This document shows, piece by piece, positions 1 to 6,124 of a DNA stretch of 7,903 nucleotides. Location: NCBI GenBank assembly GCA_023230025.1, contig JALNYD010000121.1, forward strand, positions 1-7,903, written 5' to 3'. Under the pieces are notes generated by a model that worked only from the letters and a program-made list of their open reading frames with translations, had not been told where the DNA came from and ran no database searches. The position numbers and the translations under genes are program-made. Source of the stretch: Candidatus Cloacimonadota bacterium. GTDB lineage: Bacteria > Cloacimonadota > Cloacimonadia > Cloacimonadales > Cloacimonadaceae. Each line of letters begins with the position of its first letter. Position 1 is the first letter of the stretch.

Positions 1-75
1 GTAATGATATATGCAATATACCAGTACGTGTTTCGTTAGGTAGTATTTAGAGTCTTGGATTTGTATCTATTTTGG

Positions 76-119
76 AATTTGCAGTTTTCGGTGACCCAAT
101 TTGCAGATTTCAGTGACTC
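76..119. repeat. Imperfect 22-nt tandem direct repeat
   Basis: Two directly adjacent 22-nt units (76-97 and 98-119) both begin AATTTGCAG and differ at three positions (19/22 identical). The shared core is TTTCRGTGAC. They lie in non-coding sequence about 50 nt upstream of the promoter. Tandem terminal repeats of about this size are typical of IS21-family ends, so this could be the abandoned edge of an insertion sequence. An operator repeat is the alternative. No transposase fragment and no second copy are seen in the window. Confidence 0.7.
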
Positions 120-166
120 TTTTCAATCAATATGCATGAAGAATAGACGGATCCGCAAAAAAAGTC

Positions 167-195
167 TTGACAGAATAATATAAACTTCATTTAAT
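167..195 (+). promoter_or_regulatory. Sigma70-type promoter for the surface-protein cluster
   Basis: A perfect -35 box TTGACA (167-172) is followed by a 17-nt spacer and a -10 box TTTAAT (190-195, 5/6 match to TATAAT). An A-run (157-163) just upstream could act as an UP-like element. Transcription would start near 202, leaving a leader of about 80 nt before the chosen start of the first gene. It is the best promoter match in the window and probably drives at least the first two genes. Confidence 0.7.
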
Positions 196-272
196 GCCAT
201 CAGTGTGGATCGTGTTGTTTGGGAACCTTCTACAGACGATATACCTTTCGCCAAAACGATGATATTTAAAAC

Positions 273-277
273 AGGAG
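273..277 (+). promoter_or_regulatory. Ribosome binding site of the beta-barrel gene
   Basis: AGGAG lies 5 nt before ATG 283 and only 2 nt before the in-frame ATG 280. The spacing therefore favours 283 as the start. The more upstream in-frame GTG at 205 has no Shine-Dalgarno, sits at the predicted transcription start and would bury the signal peptide. Confidence 0.65.
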
Positions 278-282
278 CAATG

Positions 283-1140
283 ATGTTTAAAGCCCGTTTG
301 GTTTTGATAGTTATAATCTGCAGCCTCAGTTGGTTGGGTGCTGAAAATCTTGAATGGGGCTTGAAATATGGCATTGGAACATCCTCCCTGCAAGGGGCGG
401 ATCGTGATTATCAGTTGCGTTACGATATTACGCAACATGGAGTTACACCGGGAGATTTGGGTTATATAGTATTACGTTCAAACGATAGGGCTTCCGGAGT
501 ATCCCAAGCGGCAGGAGTATATCTTTCCACGATGCTATTCCGCAAAACGGATTCGATCCGGCTGAAATCTGAGCTGATCTGGCAGAGGTTTCAATATGAG
601 CAGGTCTTCAAGGATGTCACCCCCGCCGTGAGTAGCCCCGTTTTGGCGGCGCGGTTTTCGGATGCGCTCCGTGGGAGCGTCCTAAGCAAAGTTGATTACC
701 TCACTCTTCCAGTATTGATTAGCTTCAACCAAGAGCTTGCTGAAGAGCAGAAGGAAAAGAGCTATCAAGGTGCGTTTATCTATGGCGGACCCTCCTTTTC
801 GCTGCTCCTAAAGCACGACGCAAAAGCTGAAGCCGGGATCCAAGCCCTGGATCAACGGGTGCGGCTCTTTACCCAGGAAAGTGCTACGGATGGTGACCCC
901 AGTTCTTACTACACATATCAAAGAAGAAACTCTGGTTCGGACGATTTTGTGAAAAGTAAGACGGATCTGGTGCTGGGAGCCGGCTTTGCTTTGAAAGATA
1001 TCTTCCAGTTTGGCATTGGGAAGGATGAGTTTATCTTCGACCTTCGTTACACGCTGAGTTTAAACGATCTGGGAGACGGTGACGCGCGCAACGCTCTCAG
1101 GCTTAATTCCTTCATGTTCAATGTATCATGCAAACTGTGA
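283..1140 (+). CDS. Outer-membrane beta-barrel protein (PorT-like, OMP_b-brl_2 type)
   Basis: This is a 285-residue protein predicted to form a small beta-barrel in the outer membrane. Residues 1-20 are a signal peptide (MFKAR, a hydrophobic core, SWLGA, likely cut before E21). Alternating amphipathic strands follow. Landmarks fit the PorT/OMP_b-brl_2 family pattern: YLTLPVLISF (139-148) matches the 'YLeiPll' strand, FIYGGPSFSLLLK (165-177) matches 'llaGpylsyll', DLVLGAGFAL (228-237) matches 'glvlGaG', and FIFDLRYTLSL (250-260) is a late strand before the C-terminal one. Length suits an 8-10-stranded barrel. Known relatives include PorT of the type IX secretion system and many barrels of unknown role, so secretion, transport and anchoring are all possible. 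ATG 283 is chosen from the RBS spacing; ATG 280 is possible. It follows a strong promoter and ends 16 nt before the lipoprotein gene. A 6-bp palindrome lies inside it at 665-679. The barrel call is fairly secure; the specific role is unknown. Confidence 0.75.
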   Translation: MFKARLVLIVIICSLSWLGAENLEWGLKYGIGTSSLQGADRDYQLRYDITQHGVTPGDLGYIVLRSNDRASGVSQAAGVYLSTMLFRKTDSIRLKSELIWQRFQYEQVFKDVTPAVSSPVLAARFSDALRGSVLSKVDYLTLPVLISFNQELAEEQKEKSYQGAFIYGGPSFSLLLKHDAKAEAGIQALDQRVRLFTQESATDGDPSSYYTYQRRNSGSDDFVKSKTDLVLGAGFALKDIFQFGIGKDEFIFDLRYTLSLNDLGDGDARNALRLNSFMFNVSCKL

Positions 1141-1145
1141 AAACA

Positions 1146-1152
1146 GGGAGGG
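1146..1152 (+). promoter_or_regulatory. Ribosome binding site fixing a GTG start
   Basis: GGGAGGG ends 4 nt before GTG 1157. It selects this GTG over the upstream in-frame ATG at 1079, which lies inside the barrel gene and would put 26 residues in front of the lipoprotein signal. Confidence 0.7.
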
Positions 1153-1156
1153 TATC

Positions 1157-2695
1157 GTGAAGAAACACATATGGATAGCGATGCTTATGATGGCATTGAT
1201 AGTGATGTCCTGTAGCAGGTCAACTTCCACGGATGGAGAAGCAATTGCCAAACCGGTTATAAATCCTGCGGGGGGATCCTACAACGAGACGCTTACGATC
1301 TTCATGCATTGCCCTACTTATGGCGCTAAGATTCATTACACTTTGGATGGCAGCGAACCCACCCAGGAATCTACAGAGTACACAGGGATGATCCAGGTGA
1401 ATACAAACACGACTCTGAAAGCCAAAGCCTTCAAGAGCGGCTATGGTTCCAGCGCTGTGGCAAGCGAAATCTATCAATTCACCTCTGCCGCGGTGGAACC
1501 AGTGATCATCACCCCTCCGGGGGGCGCGTTTGCAGATGCTCAACAAGTAAGCATGAGCTGCGCTACAGCTGATGCTCAGATCCGCTTCACCCTGGATGGC
1601 AGTGATCCGGATCTTTCATCCACGCTGTATCAAGAACCGATCATGGTAAGCTCCACCCTTAGCCTTAAAGCCAGAGCTTACGCCGCGGGAATGTTGCCCG
1701 GGATCATCACAAGGGCAGATTTCAGCTTTGCTTTGCCGTTGCCCATTTTCAGCCTTGCAGAGGGCAACTACCCTGTGCCCCAGACCCTTAGCATCAGTCA
1801 TCCCTATCCCGAGGCGACGATTCGCTATACTACGGACGGAAGTGATCCCAGCGAGGAATCTACGATATATACCGGAGCCATCAATATAAACACCAATGTG
1901 TTGATCAAAGCCCGTGCGTATCTCGAAGAATGGCAACCCAGCGAAGTTGCCAGCGCGTTCTACATCATCAATTTGGCAGATCAAATGCAACTGATACCTG
2001 GGGGTAGGTTTCATAACGGAACCGGCTATGTGAACCTTTCACCGTATTATATAGGACGCCGTGAAGTAACGGAACTTGAGTGGGTATATATCATGATCGA
2101 TATGGAAGAGATCGTGCCGGATAAACCCAAAGGGGATCTGGCATGGTTTCAGGCCATCGAATATTGCAACTACCGAAGTATGGCAGAGGGCTTTGAACCG
2201 TGCTACAGCTATGGTGAGAGCGGCACTATGCCGGATTTCTGGCCAGCATATTGGTTTACTGATCACAGCCAGTTAAGCTGCGATTGGGATGCCAACGGCT
2301 ATCGGCTACCCACCGAGATGGAGTGGATGTATGCCGCCAAAGGTGGGCATCTGAGCAGCGATTATATCTATAGCGGATCCAACGATATTGAACAGGTGGG
2401 ATGGTACAGCGGAAATGCTTCAGATATCGCTTTGGCGGGGTTAAAACTTCCCAACGAGCTTGGTTTGTTCGATATGAGCGGAAATCTCTGGGAGTTTTGT
2501 TGGGATATCTATCACCACGAGTATGCCCCGGAAGAAAGTCAGGACCCCACCGGGGCAGATAGCGGATTCTTCCGTGCGATGCGAGGTGGAAGTTTCAGCA
2601 CAGACGCCAGTAATTGCACCGTGGCGAGACGCTTCTATAGTAGCCCCACTCTGAGGGCGGATTCCCACGGTTTTAGAGTAGTGCGAAAGTACTGA
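1157..2695 (+). CDS. Lipoprotein with three chitobiase-like repeats and a SUMF1/FGE-like domain
   Basis: This is a 512-residue protein starting at GTG. Residues 1-19 form a lipoprotein signal (two Lys, hydrophobic core, VMSC with Cys19 as the probable lipidation site). Three CHB_HEX_C-type beta-sandwich repeats follow at about 31-109, 113-191 and 193-272, each with an LDGSxP-like motif (63-68, 146-151, 226-231) and a K-A-(K/R)-A strand. Residues 275-512 are a SUMF1/formylglycine-generating-enzyme fold: MQLIPGGRF, then YYIGRREVTELEW, GYRLPTEMEWMYAAKGG, LGLFDMSGNLWEFCWD, and RGGSF ... NC ... GFRVV at the end. In ungapped alignment with human FGE from GGS, the copper cysteine C336 is Thr482 and C341 is Cys487, so sulfatase activation is unlikely. 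A structural, ligand-binding or other role is more plausible. GldK/PorK of type IX secretion is also a SUMF1-domain lipoprotein but lacks such repeats. It lies 16 nt after the barrel gene, probably in one operon. Family calls are strong; function is inferred. Confidence 0.88.
   Translation: MKKHIWIAMLMMALIVMSCSRSTSTDGEAIAKPVINPAGGSYNETLTIFMHCPTYGAKIHYTLDGSEPTQESTEYTGMIQVNTNTTLKAKAFKSGYGSSAVASEIYQFTSAAVEPVIITPPGGAFADAQQVSMSCATADAQIRFTLDGSDPDLSSTLYQEPIMVSSTLSLKARAYAAGMLPGIITRADFSFALPLPIFSLAEGNYPVPQTLSISHPYPEATIRYTTDGSDPSEESTIYTGAININTNVLIKARAYLEEWQPSEVASAFYIINLADQMQLIPGGRFHNGTGYVNLSPYYIGRREVTELEWVYIMIDMEEIVPDKPKGDLAWFQAIEYCNYRSMAEGFEPCYSYGESGTMPDFWPAYWFTDHSQLSCDWDANGYRLPTEMEWMYAAKGGHLSSDYIYSGSNDIEQVGWYSGNASDIALAGLKLPNELGLFDMSGNLWEFCWDIYHHEYAPEESQDPTGADSGFFRAMRGGSFSTDASNCTVARRFYSSPTLRADSHGFRVVRKY
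1247..1972 (+). repeat. Three chitobiase-like (CHB_HEX_C) protein repeats
   Basis: Three ~80-residue units sit in tandem within the lipoprotein. Each starts near a (P)xGGxY/F turn, continues through I(H/R)(Y/F)TLDGS(E/D)P, and ends in a KA(K/R)A(F/Y) strand. Such domains occur as accessory beta-sandwiches at the ends of glycoside hydrolases and surface proteins and are usually spacers or binding modules. At DNA level they are clearly diverged, so they are not recent copies. Confidence 0.85.
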
Positions 2696-2807
2696 TCGGA
2701 TACGTAAGTTCAAGGGGATGAGAGCGGATCAAAATATGATTTATGGATGGAGATACTGCTAAAAGAGTAACATTATAAATATCTATTTAACAGTATAAGG
2801 AGGAAAG
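2696..2807. promoter_or_regulatory. Intergenic spacer with AT-rich palindrome and strong RBS
   Basis: This 112-nt spacer has no clear terminator. Its 3' half is AT-rich and includes TATAAA (2774-2779) without a good -35 box, and a 14-bp palindrome TAAATA-TC-TATTTA (2776-2789). AAGGAGG (2797-2803), a full anti-SD complement, ends 4 nt before ATG 2808. A separate promoter or operator for the large exported gene is possible but unproven. Read-through from the upstream operon is equally likely. Confidence 0.35.
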
Positions 2808-5800
2808 ATGAAGAAGCTAATGCTACTTATCTTATGTATTGGCATGATCACCGGCATTCTGTATGCAGCCGGAATTACACAAGGAAATGGGCAAAGTACT
2901 TCCCGCATGAGGGAAGCTCCGGCTTTTAACTTCAGTACGGCTCCGGTTAGCGTGATGACGAGTTATTACGACTACATGATCGGAGGTTTTCAACACCAAC
3001 CCTTGCGCGTGATCCCGGATTTGGCGGGAGGCGGTTTTTTTCTTACCTATCATGGGCAACGAAATGCTGTGGGTCCGCGCAGAGTGTTCTATGCATATAT
3101 CGACGCTGCGGGAGCAGTGAGCGAATTCAACGAAATCACATCGATGAATACCGAGGAAGGCTTCCCCGCGCTGGCAGTGGATCCGATATCCGGAAAACCA
3201 CTTTATGCTTGGCAAAAGAACGTGGATGCAGACCCCCAATTGGAAGTGCAATTTACCTCCGACGCTTTTATCACTGGCATTTCCGGATTGTTCAACCAAG
3301 TGCAGACCATCATCGATTCTCCCATCTCGGTGACTGTTCCCAATCTGCCGCCGGTGTTGGATAACGAGTTCATCCGGTCTTCACTTCAGATAGGACCCTC
3401 TCCGATACCCGGAAAACGCAGAGCGTATGTGTTGGCGCGAAACAACGTGAGCCATACCATTGGACCCAGCGAGAACGTGGTGATCCTCTATGCGGATTTC
3501 GATGGTAACATGATCGAAGAGGGTACTCCATTTAGCTGGAGCGTGACCAGGATTCCGGAACTGGATGCTTGGAACAACGATAGCGATTGGCGCAACCCGC
3601 ATCTGGCTCTATCTGTGGATAACCTGGGAAATCTGTATTATGTAGGTTATCACACCACAGTGCAGGCTGGAACAAACGCTGTAGTCTTGGAACCAGATTT
3701 CGACGTATTCATATGCAACGATTATGGGCAGGGTACTTGGACCAGAGTATCCGAATCCAGCCAGATTCCCACCTGGAACCCCCTGGCAACCCCTGCCGGA
3801 ACACCGTATTTCACAGATCAAGGAGGCCAGCCCTACGCTAATTCCGAGCTGTTTTGGGCGCTTACGAACTCTGGAAATCTGAATGCCGTAACAGACAACT
3901 ACGGCAGGATCATCATCCCCGGTATCTGGGCTTTAAGAAACTCCGACGGAGGAGTATGGGAAGAGCATCATGTGGTGAAATCAATCACCTATAATCCAGC
4001 TCTGAATAGCTTCCGGATCAACGAGATATACCCTCAGAAGGATCCCGCAGATATGGTGAACGCGGCGTGGACTCCCTGGGATACGCAAGAACCCTGGGGG
4101 GTGCCGGAGTATCAGCAAGATACATTTGGAAATTATGCACTGAGCTATCAGACCATCTTCCCCTTCCCGCATTGGGATAGCAGCCTGCATGGAAATAACA
4201 TGATCCCAAATTATAACAACATCAAGATTTCGGAAGTAAACGAGCAAGGAATGATGGTGGCAGTCTGGCAGGATAGTCAAAAAGCTAAATGGGCAAATGA
4301 AAACGGTGGTACGGATTATCTGCAATATATTCAGGTTCCGGAAATCTATATCAGCGTATCCGCCAATCAAGGTGAAACCTGGAGCGAACCGATTGTCCTG
4401 AACAGCGTTAACAATCCGGAATTTGCTAACATCAAACCGATGTGGGTGTATCCTGCAGACAAAGTAAAATACATGGGCACGCAAGGCGAGCAGAAGATTG
4501 GTAGGATCGGATTGATGTTCTTCAACGATTATACCTGGGGCGCAAATGCGCTGGTGCCTCCTGCGCATCCCACGAACAATGGTGGGCAGGTGATGTTCGC
4601 AGAGCTGGAGATCGTGTTTCCGGAAGCTGAGTACGAGCCCACAGATCCCTTTGGTTTGCCTCTGGTACTGAGTAGCAGCATGTCGCTGATGGCGGCGGTG
4701 ATGATCGATGCAGATCCCGCCTCCGAGGGCGATGTATTGGCAGCCTATGTGGATGTAAACAATGAACCTCAGCTGCGTGGGAAAGCTACTTTGATAAGCA
4801 GCTCCGGGATCACCGGATGCCTGATGCAGATCTTTACGGAATTGAATAACGAAGACATCTACTTCAAACTGTGGGTGGCTGAGACCAACGAAGTGTATGA
4901 AGTGGCGGAAACAATCACTAGCGCGGTGAATGGAAGCGTAGGCAGTTGGCCTGGGAATCCTTTTATCTTGCACGCTATTGGCAGCGTTGTCCAGGAAATC
5001 GACCTGCACACAGGCTGGAATATGTTCTCCTTGAATGTACATTCTCAGGATCAGTTTATCATCAGCTTGTTCGGAAGCGATTATGCTTCGGTATGCGCTG
5101 TAAAATCCCAAGGCGGAGTGCATTTACCGGGGAATCCCTTCAGCACTTTGCATATGTTGGTGGATGGCGATGGATACTTCGTAAACATGACCAACCCTGC
5201 CACCCTTATGGTTCGGGGTTATCCGATTCCGGTAGCGAATCAGATATCTCTGAACCCGGGATGGAACCTGGTAGCCTACTACCCTCAAGTACCAATACCT
5301 ACCTATCATGCCCTTATATCAGTAAACGACCAACTGATTCAACTGAAGGGAGAAAACGGGCTTTATGAACCGGGAAATCCTTTCAGCACCCTCAATACTC
5401 TGGTTCCCGGAGAATCCTATTGGTTGAATATGAGCACCCATGCCGACTTGATCTATCCCAGCGGGGAGAGATTCAGCGGGTATGCCGGGGAGGAAACCCA
5501 GGTATCAAATACATTGGTGCGTAAAAGCGACAGTCAGAGCGTGCTAATCGCCCTGGGCGGTTACGCTCATCCGGGAGACATCGTGCAAGCCCACGTGGGT
5601 GAAGAGCTTCGTGGTACTGTGGTGGTAAGGGAAGTGGACGGTCGTTTGGGCGCATTGATCCAGATCTTCACCGAGAATGCGGGTGAGGAGCTCCGTTTTG
5701 TGTTGCAGAGCGGAAACAAAAAGGTAGATCTGGAACCGGGGCTTGTTTCCCAACCCGGCGCGATAGTGGGAGATTATTCTGAAAACGAATACTTTGTTCT

Positions 5801-6110
5801 ATCTGAAGGAACAGAGGTGGCTCCGGCATTGGTTACCGGATTTGTAAATGCCTATCCTAATCCTTTTGGTGCTTCGGTGAACATCACATTATCCGTCGCT
5901 AAAGAAAACGAAGATATTCGGGTAAACATCTATAACCTGCGGGGTCAGAAAGTAAAGAACCTGATCCACGGCAAGCAGAATGCCGGAACCCAAAATCTGA
6001 TGTGGGATGGCATGGACGCCAATGGACGGAAGATGCCGGCAGGATTGTATTTCTGTCGCTTGGAAAGTGGAAACACCAAGCAGAACATCAAACTAATATT
6101 ACTTAAATAA
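2808..6110 (+). CDS. Large exported surface protein with C-terminal sorting domain
   Basis: This is a 1100-residue protein. Residues 1-21 are a signal peptide (MKKLMLLILC ... LYAA). Residues ~25-610 are not a family I can name; strand-rich stretches such as LALSVDNLGNLYYVGYH and one degenerate Asp-box (SANQGETW, 518-525, Asn for the usual Asp) suggest a beta-propeller like sialidase/BNR proteins. Residues 613-723 are a 'DPFG ... GDVLAAYV ... LRG' domain, homologous to the start of the next gene's mature protein. Residues ~729-807 and ~811-886 are two tandem GWN domains, each with PGNPFSTL. Residues 912-990 are a second, shorter copy of the GD domain. Residues 1012-1100 form a FlgD-Ig/type IX-like sorting domain (YPNPF 1016-1020, YNLRGQKV, WDGMDANG, PAGLYF). 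The protein is probably secreted and surface-attached, possibly as a binding protein. No catalytic motif is recognised. The next gene starts 14 nt downstream. Confidence 0.85.
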   Translation: MKKLMLLILCIGMITGILYAAGITQGNGQSTSRMREAPAFNFSTAPVSVMTSYYDYMIGGFQHQPLRVIPDLAGGGFFLTYHGQRNAVGPRRVFYAYIDAAGAVSEFNEITSMNTEEGFPALAVDPISGKPLYAWQKNVDADPQLEVQFTSDAFITGISGLFNQVQTIIDSPISVTVPNLPPVLDNEFIRSSLQIGPSPIPGKRRAYVLARNNVSHTIGPSENVVILYADFDGNMIEEGTPFSWSVTRIPELDAWNNDSDWRNPHLALSVDNLGNLYYVGYHTTVQAGTNAVVLEPDFDVFICNDYGQGTWTRVSESSQIPTWNPLATPAGTPYFTDQGGQPYANSELFWALTNSGNLNAVTDNYGRIIIPGIWALRNSDGGVWEEHHVVKSITYNPALNSFRINEIYPQKDPADMVNAAWTPWDTQEPWGVPEYQQDTFGNYALSYQTIFPFPHWDSSLHGNNMIPNYNNIKISEVNEQGMMVAVWQDSQKAKWANENGGTDYLQYIQVPEIYISVSANQGETWSEPIVLNSVNNPEFANIKPMWVYPADKVKYMGTQGEQKIGRIGLMFFNDYTWGANALVPPAHPTNNGGQVMFAELEIVFPEAEYEPTDPFGLPLVLSSSMSLMAAVMIDADPASEGDVLAAYVDVNNEPQLRGKATLISSSGITGCLMQIFTELNNEDIYFKLWVAETNEVYEVAETITSAVNGSVGSWPGNPFILHAIGSVVQEIDLHTGWNMFSLNVHSQDQFIISLFGSDYASVCAVKSQGGVHLPGNPFSTLHMLVDGDGYFVNMTNPATLMVRGYPIPVANQISLNPGWNLVAYYPQVPIPTYHALISVNDQLIQLKGENGLYEPGNPFSTLNTLVPGESYWLNMSTHADLIYPSGERFSGYAGEETQVSNTLVRKSDSQSVLIALGGYAHPGDIVQAHVGEELRGTVVVREVDGRLGALIQIFTENAGEELRFVLQSGNKKVDLEPGLVSQPGAIVGDYSENEYFVLSEGTEVAPALVTGFVNAYPNPFGASVNITLSVAKENEDIRVNIYNLRGQKVKNLIHGKQNAGTQNLMWDGMDANGRKMPAGLYFCRLESGNTKQNIKLILLK
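4644..4976 (+). repeat. Copy 1 of shared ~110-aa 'GD' domain
   Basis: Residues 613-723 of the large exported protein align along their length with residues 22-136 of the following gene. Shared features are DP(F/W)G, SM(S/T)(L/V)MA, GDVL(A/G)A(Y/F)V, LRGKA, I(S/T)GC(L/I)(L/M)Q(I/V)F, the E-x-V-x-Y/E strand and the SAVNG/SVVNG turn. It resembles the 'A-GD-EIGAFV-RG' modules seen in secreted Bacteroidota and Fibrobacter proteins. The function is unknown. Confidence 0.75.
4992..5465 (+). repeat. Tandem pair of GWN domains
   Basis: Two ~80-residue units lie in tandem, with Trp737 and Trp819 of the GWN motifs exactly 82 residues apart. Each runs L-x-x-GWN, a variable middle, PGNPFSTL (774-781 and 855-862), LV-x-G-x-x-Y, and NM-x-x-x-A-x-L. 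Inserted GWN-type domains of this sort are common in exported proteins of FCB bacteria. They may be structural or binding modules. Confidence 0.75.
5541..5777 (+). repeat. Copy 2 (short) of the 'GD' domain
   Basis: Residues 912-990 of the large exported protein keep the core of the domain: GDIVQAHV, LRGTVVV, L-x-QIFTE and EE-L-x-F-x-L. The loops and the DP(F/W)G lead are lost. The QIFTE strand is identical to copy 1. It lies just before the C-terminal sorting domain. Confidence 0.6.
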
Positions 6111-6124
6111 GGAAACTCCCGGGG

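Larger units (their letters stand above)
1..282. other. Non-coding upstream region
   Basis: All three plus-strand frames are interrupted early. The open minus-strand frames here run antisense into the first gene and resemble no known protein. The stretch is AT-rich and contains the tandem repeat (76-119), the promoter (167-195) and the untranslated leader of the first gene. The first ~50 nt may be the tail of whatever lies to the left, but no recognisable protein end is visible. Confidence 0.6.

Noticed and set aside
194..262. A 22-codon leader peptide frame (ATG 194 to TGA 260)
   Set aside because: Its ATG overlaps the -10 box and would lie upstream of the predicted transcription start. No ribosome binding site is present.
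205..282. GTG 205 as start of the barrel protein
   Set aside because: No Shine-Dalgarno, start at the predicted transcription start point, and 26 extra residues before an otherwise ideal signal peptide.
1979..2695. Genuine sulfatase-activating FGE
   Set aside because: The first active-site cysteine position is Thr, and the protein is lipid-anchored with no sulfatase nearby.
3981..5123. A 380-codon open frame on the minus strand
   Set aside because: It lies entirely antisense to the well-supported exported protein, has no recognisable domain, and is rich in His/Ile/Arg/Cys, as expected for a shadow of the coding strand.
4946..5368. A 140-codon plus-strand frame overlapping the large exported gene
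   Set aside because: Out of frame with a continuous, domain-rich gene; no RBS and no family resemblance.
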